NCBI GenBank assembly: GCA_038373865.1
Contig: JAXGGA010004442.1
Span: forward strand, 1-64,000
Length of the DNA stretch: 64,000 bases
DNA from: Uloborus plumipes
Lineage: Eukaryota > Arthropoda > Arachnida > Araneae > Uloboridae
Direction: 5' to 3'
Numbering within the stretch: position 1 is the stretch's first letter; the number at the start of each line of letters is the position of its first letter. The notes beneath the pieces were generated by a model. That model made no database searches. It worked only from the letters and a program-made list of their open reading frames with translations, and had not been told where the DNA came from. The position numbers were made by a program, and so were the translations under genes. This document shows positions 1-11,566 of the stretch, one piece after another.

Positions 1-427
1 AGCATGCAAAGAGGTTTTTTCTTTTTTTCCTCCTTTGATTCATTGATATTATTTCAAAGTTTGAATAATTTTGAGTGTTTCCGGGTTGAGTATCATTTTT
101 ACAGTTCTTGATTTACCAGTAAGGCCATGAATGAGGTCCGGCCTAGGACATTTCGGCTTCAGCCCCCCCCCCCAAATTATCAACCGTATAGTAGAAAGGT
201 ATCAAGATAGGGCTTCAAATTTCAGTTTACACCCTCATTGTACCCTTGCCTGCAGCATATGCGTACAGTGCCGTAGCCAAGGGGGTATAGGGGGATCATA
301 ACCCTCCCCATGAAGCAAAAAAATTATATGCAGGAACACACATGTTAGGGTCTAAAATCGCTTTTTTCGACCTTTAATTTTGAAAATTTTCCAATGACTC
401 ACCTCATTAAAAATTGTATGCGTAGCA
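1..427. other. Unassigned AT-rich DNA with a possible hAT-type end
   Basis: No coding sequence is recognised. At 266 the sequence cagtgccgtagccaaggggg resembles the common hAT terminal motif CAGTGGCGTAGCC, but no matching right end or 8 bp target duplication was found. It is at best a decayed transposon end. Confidence 0.3.
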
Positions 428-631
428 CAGTGGCGGATCTAGAGGGAGTAATGTGAGCCCTTGTCCCGGGCGGCAGCTAGTTGTGGGCGGCAAGCGGCAA
501 ATTTGCCCTCGTTCTGTCGTATGTGTGTTTTCTTCATCGAACCTCAGGATAAAAAAAGTTGAAGGAAGATTGCTAGGAGGTGGCACTTACAGGATTTGTC
601 CCGGGCGGTAAAAATAATAGGTTTGCCACTA
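428..631. mobile_element. Possible short hAT-like fragment
   Basis: The segment starts cagtggcggatct and ends ggtttgccacta, giving a short imperfect inverted terminal match (AGTGGCgga / AGTGGCaaa). The internal phrase cccgggcgg occurs near both ends. The flanking octamers do not match, so the boundaries are unproven and this may be only a remnant. Confidence 0.3.
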
Positions 632-637
632 CATCTT

Positions 638-1364
638 GCAATAACAAAAAGCGTGTAAGGATGTCATTGATTCTGCTCCGCTTTTCTTCAGTTTCACTGT
701 TTAAGATGGCCTCTGCAGATCTATATTTGATCTACTGATCTGCAGTGAGTCCCATGGGCCCTGCATGGATAAAATACGTTATAACCGGGGGTGTTTGAGT
801 TGATCATTTTCCCTCCTTGTCCTTTCCTCTGCAAGGGATACGAAGTTGGAGTTAAACTGATGGCATGAAGGAGTCGGAGTCGGATCATTTTCCCATCAAA
901 TCCGCAGTCCTGATTGTCACTGAATTTCTTCTTTGACCATTGCCACTTAAGTTAAAATTATCCACATCGAACCTTTGGCAGCTTGCCCATCTCTGTTGTA
1001 CTGAAGCTCTCGGGGTGAGATATTGCCGCAAAGCGTTTGACACGAGTGTCATTGTGTGTCGTGTTGCGCAATGTCCCATTGTTGCTATGGCTTAGCCAGG
1101 CGCCTTGGAGCAATCAATTCTAAATTTAAGAATGTTCCTGGGTCTCTAAAAATAATACCGACAAAAACCAACGGTATACCTTGAATTCTATTGTGTTAAG
1201 GGTGCCATTAATTAACTCGAAAAGCATGTAGTGTTTAATTACCTACTGACTTTTAAGGCTGAGGGACGAAGCACAGGTGAAGATTGCAAAGTTGTCTGCA
1301 GTTTTTTCCAAGGTAAAAAGTGCAGCGTGAGATTTTGGCACCATCTTCCGAAAAAGATGTCCTT
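638..1364. other. Unassigned stretch
   Basis: No repeat end, RNA gene or convincing coding region was seen. A 64-codon minus-strand frame at 885-1079 has no recognisable domain. Confidence 0.5.
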
Positions 1365-1371
1365 GTAAAGT

Positions 1372-1786
1372 CAACGCCTCCTAAATACTAAATGCCTAAA
1401 ACATTTGCTTCGCTATACCGTCGAGATGGGTTCCACTTTAAACGCCACCTTGCGGCAATTTGATAATGCCGTTGTTATTTTTTGATTGGATAATTTTTAA
1501 ATTTGAATTCAGAAATGAACCAATCGTTAACTTTTCGAAGAACTCTGGTAGATGGCAGTGTATCGTGAACCAAGGTCATTTTGCAGCTAGCGATGGATCC
1601 AAACAATATTCGAATAAAATTTTTTGATTGGTTGATTTTTAAATTTAAATTTAGAAATGAACCAATCGTTAATTTCTCTTTCTCGAAGAACTCTGGTAGA
1701 TGGCAATGTATCGTGAACCAAGAATGAAATTTTGCTCTGTGCTAAAAAACAGAAAGTTGCAGGCATTTAGTATATAGGAGGCGTTG
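1372..1786. mobile_element. 415 bp MITE with 7 bp target duplication
   Basis: Inverted ends begin CAACGCCTCCTAAATACTAA and match over about 27 bp at the right end with few differences. The flanks carry the same heptamer, gtaaagt (1365-1371 and 1787-1793). The interior is a tandem pair of about 140 bp units, each carrying a 'gattggttgatttttaaatt'-like core and 'aactctggtagatggca'. A diverged relative of the interior lies near 58.95-59.14 kb. No coding capacity. The superfamily is uncertain. Confidence 0.8.
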
Positions 1787-2024
1787 GTAAAGTTTGTGAG
1801 CTCGAAAAGCTTGATATTGTTCTATAAAAGTCATTCAGTTTTGGTGCTTGCTCTTGGGAGGATTTCAGCAAGTGTAAATAATTCGAATGTCGTTTCTAAT
1901 GAGCTTGACGCTTTTGAAATTTTTAAAGCAGCAAGAGCTGCGAAGTTTAATATCACAATTAGTAATTCCATAAACTTAAAGAAACAAAGCTAATTAAATA
2001 ACATGCGACATAGTTTTTTGAATA

Positions 2025-2123
2025 CAGTCGTGCCTCGATTATTCGAGATAAAGTGGACCGGGGAGGGTACTTTGGATTAGTTAAAATTCGGAGAGCCAGT
2101 CTTTGTTCAAATTCATCAAGATG
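2025..2123. mobile_element. Single pogo/Tigger-like terminal repeat (truncated element)
   Basis: After a TA dinucleotide (2023-2024) the sequence CAGTCGTGCCTCGATTATTC is typical of pogo/Tigger-type terminal inverted repeats. No matching right end was found downstream. A hAT MITE is inserted at 2124, so the left end may be all that remains of an older element. Confidence 0.45.
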
Positions 2124-2677
2124 CAGGGGTGCCCACAGGGGGGGGGGGATTATGGTGCAAGTTGTGCCATCAAAATTTTTGGGGGAGATTTTTTAAAACG
2201 AATTTATTTATTTATTCATTTAAATTATGAATTAATTATTTTTTGATTTAAATTATTCACTGATTTTTTTAAATAAAAATTATTCACTAATTTATTTTTT
2301 AATTTAAATTATTTTTTTATTATTATTTATTTATTTATTTATTTGTATTAAGTGTGTTTGTGAGTACTTGGAATGTCTGGAAGAGAAAAAAAGCGATTCT
2401 ATTCTACGTATACTTAGTACTTTTAAAAAAAATGATAATGTATAAAAAAATAATAGTTATAATTTAAAAAAAAAATAAAAATACTTTAAAAATATAAATA
2501 ATATTTAAAAAAATAAATAAATAATATCTAAAAAAATAATTATATTTAAAAAATAAATAAAATAAAAAGAGGGATAAAAATAAAAAGCATGTGGCAAAGG
2601 GTTATGAAAAAAAAATTTTTTTTTTTTTGGGGGGGGGGGGATTTGCGCCATTGAGCTTGGGGGGATGGGCACCCCTG
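2124..2677. mobile_element. hAT-type MITE, CAGGGGTGCCCA family, copy 1
   Basis: The ends are CAGGGGTGCCCACAGG and its inverse gatgggcacccctg. A perfect 8 bp target duplication tcaagatg flanks it (2116-2123 and 2678-2685), which is diagnostic of hAT-type insertion. The interior is nearly pure A/T tracts bracketed by poly-G runs and by ggCGCAAnTTGCGCC-like motifs. No transposase. Copies 2 and 3 are at 28996 and 44035, both in the opposite orientation. Confidence 0.9.
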
Positions 2678-2685
2678 TCAAGATG

Positions 2686-3008
2686 GATACGTGGGTGAAT
2701 TCTCTTAAAATATTTTATTAAATCATCTAATCAATTTTAAACACGCATTACGATGTGTAAAAAATCAACTATAAAATTATGTTTATTTCAATTCATATTT
2801 CCAAGTATTAGAGCTGGCTATTTTTAGTCACATACGCGGATGTTTCAGTTAAAATAGTTCTTGAAAAAGGCCAGCACTTCTTGAAAAAAGCCCTGAACAA
2901 ATTTTTGACTTACAATTTTTTTTTCAAGAACTAATGTACCCGCGCAAAATGTTTCATTTCCATTTAAAAATTATTTTCAAAACTCTTTTGATGTGAAGTT
3001 TAAATCCA
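2686..3008. other. Unassigned AT-rich DNA
   Basis: Nothing recognised. It may be the interior of the older pogo-like element whose left end is at 2025. Confidence 0.4.
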
Positions 3009-3080
3009 ACGTTAAAAATGCACAAATATACAGGTATACTGCAGACACGTGTTTCGGGGCTACAAGGATCTCCTTTTTCG
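3009..3080 (-). mobile_element. Penelope-like element terminal fragment
   Basis: Read on the minus strand, this piece carries cttgta..ccCGAAACACGTG, then tctgcagtat, and ends near aacgtt. The same string ends the Penelope-like element near 52.9 kb and forms a head-to-head pair near 62.6 kb. It is a short orphan terminus without coding sequence. Confidence 0.65.
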
Positions 3081-3235
3081 ATGCATCCGATAAAAATTGA
3101 CGCTTTGATAACACTAATCCCAGGCATTTTCATGACTCCAAAATTTAAATTCTTTAATTGCCAAAAAAAAAAAAAAAAAACCTCTGAAAGTTCTTTTTAC
3201 TCGTCTCTATGGAGAAATGAAATTAACTACATATA

Positions 3236-6130
3236 CAGTATAACTTCGATGTAACGATACCCGATTTAACGATTTCCCCAATTCAACGATACATTTCATT
3301 GGTCCCGACTCATATGCCTTGAATTTAATGTTAAAACTTCCTCAATTTAACGATAGCTTTCCTCGATTTAACGATGATATCGGGCAGGGCCAAATTATCT
3401 CTTGTGAAAAATACAGTAGTATATGTTTAAAATATTTTTCTAACTATTTTACTTGCAACAGCATGAGACCTCGTGTTCCAATAGTAAAAAGATTCATCTT
3501 TCAGTAACGTCCAAACTTCTAGCATTCCAAAAAAATTTTTTTGCACCTTGAGAGGAGAGTGAGCAGTCGAAAAGAAATGAGATCGAAAAAAGTGAAATTT
3601 TCTCAACACGAGAAAACAAAGATCGATGAAATAACTTTGGAAATAATATAAATGCGCAGTTTTTATAGTCCGAGAGCCAGTAACAGATATATATGACCAA
3701 GTTCCTCTCAAGTGATAATTAGTAAAACGCAGCAGAAAATCGAACTATGAAGCCTCGTGAATGTCAGCTGAGGCTCGGTGGGGGGGATAAGCAGTTGGAA
3801 CCTCCCACGCTTGAAGAAAAAAAAAAAAATTCAGTCATTTCCTCTCGCCTAAAAATTTACCAGATGATAGCTTATATGTAACTATTGATAAATATATGCG
3901 TCAGCTGGCTGTATCTCGGTGGAAAAATTGTCAGCTGATACTTTGAAGGTCGTTACGTAGAAGTTAGCTAGAAGCATTTACTGACTCACTGTTCGACAAA
4001 AAAAAACCTTGAAAATGCTTCTGGTATTTTGAAGGCTGATTCTTATGTAATTTGACCCCCTGAATCCGAATATGACCCCCGTTTTCCCCCATCACGTCCC
4101 AATTTTTTTTAAAACGCCCCCCTTTTTTTTCATTTTTCCTTAGTTTCAGGGCTATAATATTTTTTTTTGGAGGGGAAAGGAGCCTTATATTCACCAATAA
4201 ATTTTTTTGAAGGTCAAGAGAGACTCAAAGTTTAAAATCATGAGCCCCGAGAAAATAATCGGGGAACTTGGGGGGAGAAGGGGGGGCCTGGCCCCCCAAA
4301 ATATTTGAAAAATCACCAAAAACGATCTTTTTATTCTAGTTTCTTTAAAAAGACCTTTAAAACATTTTTTTCGGTGCAGAACCAGAGTATAGGATCCGCT
4401 CCTATGGCTCCTGGGTCAGAAAAAATTTTCACGCTGTAAAATTTTTAAAAAAAAATAAAATAATGCTTTAAAAATCGCACTTTGCACTCGAGTTTTAAAG
4501 CAGGTCTTCAGCCAAAAAAAAAAAAAAAAACAAAATTGTGGCTGATTCTTATGTCAAATGACTCCCTATTTCCAAATATGACCTCAGTTTCCCCCCTCCA
4601 CCCCCTCTTTCCAGAGAGTCCCCCCCCCCCAATTCAGAGTCATTTTACTAATTCGGAGGGGAAAAGTACATTACGTAACCCGTTAACATAATTCTAAAAG
4701 GCAACAGAGGTTCAAAGTTCAAAATCATGTACATGTGTACCAAAAATATAAACTATGGCGGTGTACCCCTCCCCCCCCCAAAAAAAAAAATCTTCTTTTC
4801 TTGTTTTTCTAAGAGACAGTTTAAATCTTTTTTTTTTTTTTTTTGTGAAAAATCAGAGTATTGAATTTTCTTTTCTTTTTTTTGGGGGGTGAGGGGGGAG
4901 GTATACCGCCCTAGTTTATATTTTTGGTACACATGTACATGATTTTGAACTTTGAACCTCTGTTGCCTTTTAGAATTATGTTAACGGGTTACGTAATGTA
5001 CTTTTCCCCTCCGAATTAGTAAAATGACTCTGAATTGGGGGGGGGGGACTCTCTGGAAAGAGGGGGTGGAGGAGGGAAACTGAGGTCATATCTGGAAATA
5101 GGGGGTCATTTGACATAAGAATCAGCCACAAATTTGTTTTTTTTTTTTTGGCTGAAGACCTGCTTTAAAACTTGAGTGCAAAGTGTGATTTTTAAAGCAT
5201 TATTTTATTTTTTTTTTTAAATTTTACAGCGTGAAAATTTTTTCTGACCCAGGAGCCATAGGAGCGGATCCTATACTCTGGTTCTGCACCGAAAAAAATG
5301 TTTTAAAGGTCTTTTTAAAGAAACTAGAATAAAAAGATCGTTTTTGGTGATTTTTCAAATATTTTGGGGGGCCAGGCCCCCCTTCTCCCCCCAAGTTCCC
5401 CGATTATTTTCTCGGGGCTCATGATTTTAAACTTTGAGTCTCTCTTGACCTTCAAAAAAATTTATTGGTGAATATAAGGCTCCTTTCCCCTCCAAAAAAA
5501 ATATAATAGCCCTGAAACTAAGGAAAAATGAAAAAAAAAAGGGGGGCGTTTTAAAAAAAAATTGGGACGTGATGGGGGAAAACGGGGGTCATATTCGGAT
5601 TCAGGGGGTCATTTTACATAAGAATCAGCCTTCAAAATACCAGAAGCATTTTCAAGGTTTTTTTTTGTCGAACAGTGAGTCAGTAAATGCTTCTAGCTAA
5701 CTTCTACGTAACGACCTTCAAAGTATCAGCTGACAATTTTTCCACCGAGATACAGCCAGCTGACGTATATATTTATCAATAGTTACATATAAGCTATCAT
5801 CTGGTAAATTTTTAGGCGAGAGGAAATGACTGAATTTTTTTTTTTTTTCTTCAAGCGTGGGAGGTTCCAACTACTCATCCCCCCCACTGTGCCGCAGCTG
5901 ACGGTCATAGGGCTTTATGATACTGTTGTCTGATGCGTATGGCCAATTATCTATCGAGAGGAAATAATTAACCAAATTTTCACCTGGCTCTCGGACTATT
6001 AAGCTTTCACTTAATTATCAATAGTTTAATCCGTTTAACTTATAAGTATGCTTTCTCGATTTAACGATATCCCTGATTTAACGATAATTTTTTACAGTCC
6101 ATAGGCAATCGTTAAATCGAGGTTATACTG
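3236..6130. mobile_element. 2.9 kb fold-back pogo-like DNA element
   Basis: The left end CAGTATAACTTCGATGTAAC and right end ..tcgaggttatactg are inverted repeats flanked by TA on both sides (3234-3235, 6131-6132), as in pogo/Tigger elements. Subterminal copies of 'cgatttaacgat' occur inside both ends. The interior is itself palindromic: arms of about 1 kb (roughly 3785-4788 and 4882-5887) are almost identical in inverse, around a spacer of about 90 bp rich in homopolymers. Weaker symmetry extends outward, for example cgagagccag near 3670 against ctggctctcg near 5990. No transposase frame is visible, so the element is non-autonomous. Minus-strand frames near 3964 are by-products of the arms. 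Confidence 0.85.
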
Positions 6131-6132
6131 TA

Positions 6133-7690
6133 TATCATCGAATGGGGAATCAGCGTATGGGATTTAAGTGTCCCTTTCGCATGTATCACTTGAGAGAGAT
6201 GAAATTATAAAAACTTAAAAAAAAAATTTAAATTTTTAAAGTAATTTATTCACTAAAGTAATAAATAGTCTTTGAAAAAAAAAAGATGCTTCAACTACAA
6301 TTTTTTCCCTCCTTTGATGTAAAACTTTTTTCCCCTTCAATGGAGAGAGTTACATTTTTCACTGCCAGAGAAGATGTGTAAGGCGTTTCCCCGCTTGTGT
6401 CATAATATTTTAATCAGATCTGTCTTGAATGACAAAGAGTAGCCATAAATATAATCTCATGGCAAAATAATCTATTCCATGGAATTTTTTTATGTGGGAC
6501 TGATGTCTGTACATGCTATCTCTTTCCTTGACATCGCTGTACCCAGATATATTTTTAACGCCCCTGCAAGCTTAAAAATAGGAAACGTGCTTCAAAAATT
6601 AATTGAGTCGTATTTCCACGGTTCGTGTTTTGAACGAAAAATTAGCACCATGGAAAATGGAGAACTAAGAAACAATCGGATTTTTAAGAATTTGTATGTC
6701 TTGTGATTTTTTTTTTTTTTTTTTGAGTTTAGAATGTCAAACACTTTTAATGTTAAAAATCAAGACCAATTCAGTCCTCAGAACGTCGTTTTTTAATGAA
6801 ATCGCTTCTGATTATGATTTGATTGTTTTCGAATTTTCACTCCTCTAAAACAAATTTCACTTTTGCAACAAAAAAAAAAAAAAAAGGTAGCTTTTTTTTT
6901 TTTTTTTTTTTGAGGGGGGGGGGGGAGACTAGCCTTTAATCCAACAGTATAATTTTTAAGGAGGTGGAAGAAAACAACTTATCTTTCGTGAGAGAAATAA
7001 ATTGTTTGATTTCTTTTGTTTTGTTTTTTTATTTTGCATTTTGAAATATGTCTTACAAAATAATGCTTTGCGAGAAGAAGGGAAAATGGTCGTGCTTATT
7101 TTTTCTTCAATAAATTTAAATATTTCCGTTTTTAGAACTGACACAAAGAACGGCTCATTTGTAAGCTAATTGTAAGCGAGTTCTACCACCATCCCGCCTA
7201 ATTAGACAAAAGTTTCGTTGTAGAAATTCACGCGCGGCGTAAAAATAAAAAGCAAGAAGTCGCCTGGAATGTTTGTGGATGCCAAACCTTTCCCTGAAGA
7301 TCTCCATTGTGAATTTAAAAGGTCGCCAAGATCAAGGACGTCGTCGCTGCGAGAATGGTTGCCAGGTGAAGTGACTTTTGCAGGTTGTCGGTCGCATGTC
7401 TGGGATTCCAGTGTTTTCTTTGTCATCGCCAGTTTCCGGTTAAGAGAATCACTCACTTTTTTTTTCTTTTTTTTTTTTTTTTTTTTTGAATAAAAATTGT
7501 CGCCGGTGAAACAGTCTTTGAAAATTTCCCTCTTTTGTTCGCCTCTTTATTGGCTCTTTTGGCTCTTGGAAGGTTTTCCTTATTTGTAGAAAATTAGAAA
7601 GGAAAGAACAGGGCCAATTAAAATCATTTATTTTCCCGTTAAAAATAGTTAATATAATTAATACTACGTTATATTTACTCTTTTTGCCAG
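6133..7690. other. Unassigned stretch with homopolymer tracts
   Basis: AT-rich DNA with long T and A runs (near 6709, 6871, 6893 and 7457) and a G run at about 6916. Short open frames (6479-6706 plus, 7202-7456 minus) have no recognisable domain. No RNA gene or repeat end seen. Confidence 0.5.
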
Positions 7691-7693
7691 TTA

Positions 7694-7833
7694 GGGCCTG
7701 TCTCCACATCAGCAGAAAACCGACCGAAACCGAAAATCCGGGTACTTTCCATTTCCTTTAAATTCAAAGCACCCGTATTTTCGGTTTCTGTTTTCGGTTT
7801 CGGTCGGTTTTCTGCTGACGTGGAGCCAGGCCC
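7694..7833. mobile_element. PIF/Harbinger-type MITE, copy 1
   Basis: This 140 bp palindromic element begins gggcctgtctccacatcagc and ends gacgtggagccaggccc, flanked by TTA on both sides (7691-7693, 7834-7836). A TTA target and GGGCC ends fit PIF/Harbinger. The interior repeats accgaaaccgaaaatccggg in inverse. Related copies are at 18475 and 40731. Confidence 0.85.
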
Positions 7834-7836
7834 TTA

Positions 7837-9101
7837 CATTTGATTGCAAAGTCAAAATTAATAAAAGTAACAAAGATGTCAAATATTGATACGATCATTA
7901 TAAATACTGCAAGAATTCAAAATTATACTATTTATGACTAAGTTGTTAAATAGATGCTTCCCAAGATACTTGTTTTTCCTTAGATCTCACAACTTTTAAC
8001 GTTGGAAAGCCAGACGTAATTTTTATACATTTTCTGCTTTTGATGGGATCTATCTATTTCACGTTCAAATTATTTTTATTAATCAATGTATTTATTAATT
8101 TGATTAACACATTGTTGAACAAAGTGTGAGGAATATTTAGCCGCATTTCAAGATTTTGATTTAAGTTTTTAGCAGACTGACTTTTGTAGAAGATTCGATT
8201 GTTCTAATGTTTGTTAGTTGATCTCTAGGGTTACTGCGTTCTATTTCCTGGTTAATTTTATTGCATACATCCATTCAATAATTATCTCAAACCATAAAAC
8301 ATTACATTTACGACGAATAAGATTTATTAATATGATCTTAGTTGAATTTTTTTGAGTTCAATTATTCCTGACATCTGTTATGCATATTTTCTGGGGTTTA
8401 TTGACTTTGCGGCCACATGAACTTTATGAATGCCAAACATTTATTTACTGCGCCCTATCGCACTGTAAGTTATGCAATAATTATTATAGGTTCTTTTGCT
8501 AATGATAAGAAGCTATGTTGTAACATTCTATCCAAATAATTAATCATTAAATGCCAATCGTTTTGTCGTGATGTTCGGTTTATACCAGTTGGTGCATCAC
8601 TATCTCAGAGAGTAAGAACATTTTATTTCCTTGCTCTGTGCATTACTCTGACCTTCAGATTATTAAATGGCATAAGGAAGAAGAAGAAAGTTGAATTGAC
8701 ATCTTGACATTAAAATTATGCGTGAGATTTTATTGCGGAAGATAAAATTATTGGTTGGACCAAACAAATGTCAAAAGTTATGTCGATTATTAATGTATCA
8801 TCCACCGACACTAAATGTAGGTTTTCTTTATGCCAAATGTTTGCAATAAAGTGATATCATTGGTGTCAACACTCCGACAAAGAAAAACGTAATTCGGTTT
8901 TGTGCATTTGTGTGTGTAAATATGTGGGTACTTTTGGAATTTTAGCCACTAGGTCTAGTAATGTTTTATGCCTATTTCCAAAACCGGAATAAAGAGAAAT
9001 GTGTACAATTTTTGCTATAAATACAGCGCCTTAGATGAAGAGATATGCGCCTAGCATTTTTGTATTAATGAAGTAAAAATAGAATGATTGAAGTAAAAAT
9101 A
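7837..9101. other. Unassigned AT-rich DNA
   Basis: No coding region, RNA gene or transposon end recognised. Composition is typical of intron or intergenic sequence. Confidence 0.5.
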
Positions 9102-9109
9102 GAAATAGG

Positions 9110-9310
9110 CAGGGACTGATTACTGAATAGGCCAACTAAGTCCGTGGCTTAGGGTCCCCGCTGTTTAGGGGCCCACAAATGGCTAAAATTACCTCAGTCA
9201 GTGAATGGTGAAAATTGCTTTAGCAAATGGTTAAAATTGTCAAGTTTCAAAACAAGGGCCCCGAAAAAAGTATTTGGCCTTGAGCCTCGGTATATTTTAA
9301 TCGGGCCCAA
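9110..9310. mobile_element. Short hAT-like element with 8 bp target duplication
   Basis: A 201 bp segment begins cagggactgattac and ends taatcgggcccaa. It is flanked by identical octamers gaaatagg (9102-9109, 9311-9318). The ends resemble the CAGGGCCGGATTA family of the element at 9429. The right terminus ends caa instead of ctg. A decayed relative of the left half is near 46909. Confidence 0.75.
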
Positions 9311-9428
9311 GAAATAGGGACTCATTGCACCTACTACCTATATTAGAAATTTCAAGCTACATCTTGCCATACTCTACTTATCTTTATTCAAATTTTCCCC
9401 TTGTTGAAATTTTTTTTGGAAGCATATT

Positions 9429-10853
9429 CAGGGCCGGATTAAAGATTTGGAGGCCCATAGGCATTTGAAATGAGGGGGTCCCTTTACCATATGGCAGGGT
9501 GTAAAAAAATCAATGATTTTTTTGAAAAAATCAAAAAAATCGGATTTTTTTGATTTAAATCAGATTTTTTTTATTTAAATCGGATTTTTTTGATTTTTTT
9601 AAAAAAAATTAGAAACTTCAGTTATTAATTAATTTTTATTTATGAACAACTTACCTTTAAGTTTTTAAAAATACAAAAACACCTTTGAAGTAAAAATTCA
9701 TCAGTAAGAAACCCAGAAAAAAGTGTTAGGAGCCAATCTGAAAATAATCCTGTCTACTAGCTAGAATAAAAATCAAATGGGGCAGGAAGCTCAAACCAAT
9801 CCTCACTTCATTCAGCCCCCTCCCCCCTCTTTATATTGCTTTTGTTTTGTAAAGCTGGAATATGTTCCATTAATCTATTTCCACTAATAAAGACTGCCCC
9901 CCCCCCCCAGTTGCTAATGCAAGGCATAGAAAAATCATCTTCTTGGTTGTTTTTGTTTTTTCTTTTCACTGAAAGTATATCACACACATTCTATCATGTC
10001 CCTACCCCCCCCTCAATTCACTCTTTGCAACACCTGCCCTGCACCTGCATGTATTTTCTTTATTTGACATATTAGACAACAAATAGCACTATTTGTGCAT
10101 ACATATTATTTGGACTGCAACCTTCCAGCATCTGTGGAGGGGGGATGAGTTGGATTACTTTTCCATTTATTAGATGGAAATCAAAGCTCTAAAAGAAAAT
10201 GGTAAAAATAATGAAATTGGGATTGTCCAAGAGAATTTTTTAACCATTAAAATAAAAAGTGATTTAAATCAATGATTTTTTTAAAAAAATCAATTGATTT
10301 AAATCGCGATTTAAATCACTGATTTAAATCGATTGATTTAAATCATTGACACCCTGCCATATGGATTTGAAAAATGAAATTTTAAATAACTGATATATAT
10401 TGTGCAAATATATTTTAACCATTTATAAAATTGTTATTATGGAATACATAACCATTCATAATGATTGATTATGTTACAGGTATAAGTAGTGCTAATAGGG
10501 AGCAATGCTTAATTTGCGTAGGGAGTGAAGTTCTTGCACTTACGAAATTTAATATTTTAGTCGAAATTCATGCTATTCAAGCGATAAAATAAATAAGTTG
10601 TGGGTACTTTTGGGCTCTTGCACCTCTTTGGGTAGAAATTATGCCCTGGTGATGAGAAAGAAGTTGGATGGAAGTATGAACGGACACTTAAGTTCTATTT
10701 TCGCATATTGCATCAAATAATGTTCTTGGCGTTTAGCTCAGTGCCATCTAAAGTTAAAAAAGATATCTTCAGGATTTCTCGCGGCGGGGCCCCTCTAAAA
10801 CCCCGGGGCCCACATGCAACTGCCTACGTTGCCTATTTAGTAATCCGGCCCTG
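9429..10853. mobile_element. hAT-type element, CAGGGCCGGATTA family
   Basis: The terminal inverted repeats are CAGGGCCGGATTA and taatccggccctg, with a perfect 8 bp target duplication agcatatt (9421-9428, 10854-10861). About 860 bp of its 1425 bp is a second, nested hAT MITE (9495-10356). No transposase remains in the roughly 560 bp of its own sequence. Confidence 0.92.
9495..10356. mobile_element. Nested hAT MITE, CAGGGTGT family
   Basis: It starts cagggtgtaaaaaaatcaat and ends aatcattgacaccctg, with a perfect 8 bp duplication ccatatgg on both sides (9487-9494, 10357-10364). Subterminal arrays of gatttaaatc/gattttttt form strong palindromes at both ends. It is younger than the element at 9429 because it interrupts it. 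A 79-codon frame inside shows no domain. Confidence 0.9.
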
Positions 10854-10861
10854 AGCATATT

Positions 10862-11558
10862 TCAAACTTCTTATTTCACCCACACGTTTTGTTTCCCGAC
10901 TATAATAAATGCGTCGCTCTGTATAGTTATGTGCTGTAACTCATAAAATTCATCAACCAATCATGTGTCGCTTCGTTTTCCAAACAGAGCAATCAAGTTT
11001 CTGAAAGTGTTTCGCTGCAAAACAACATTGATTGGAACACCATACCTTCACTATTGTCTATAGAGAGGGAGGTCAGTTACCTGGGATTATGTGTACTAAT
11101 CCTTCTTGTATACGAATTGGGTCTTTGGTCCTTGCTGAGAATTCATCCAAAAATACTTTTTCTTTTTACCAAGTCCGATTTAGATGTGTTGTTACTTTAT
11201 ATACTGATCTTGTATGCGTCACTCTTCTGTACGAGCTAATTCGCTCATAAATAGTTTGAACGGGGAACAAAAGTCGAAATCGTTGAACCTTGATATGGAA
11301 GACTTCCATTTTGGGATTCATTGTTGCGGGTATTTCAGTGTCTGTTAGAAGTTGTAATTGTGGTTGAAGAAACAAAATGCATTTTGAGCATTATCTTTTT
11401 GTTTTTTGGAACTGTGTCCTTTTTCTTTTTCACGATTTGCTTTTCCTTTGGCAACAAAGGAAAATTCGAGCCCCAAACTTTAGGAGCTTTGTTTTTGATT
11501 TGGGTCGCTGGCCTTCAATAAGCCATAAAATGGCTCGTTAATTAACGGTTTGGCTATG
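10862..11558. other. Unassigned stretch
   Basis: Several overlapping short frames (11032-11250, 11166-11375, 11321-11521) encode no recognisable domain. No repeat end was found. Confidence 0.45.
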
Positions 11559-11566
11559 GTTTGTGA

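Noticed and set aside
428..631. Confident hAT insertion
   Set aside because: The octamers beside the proposed ends differ, so it is kept only as a low-confidence fragment.
3964..4197. 77-codon minus-strand frame
   Set aside because: It lies in one arm of the fold-back element and has no domain.
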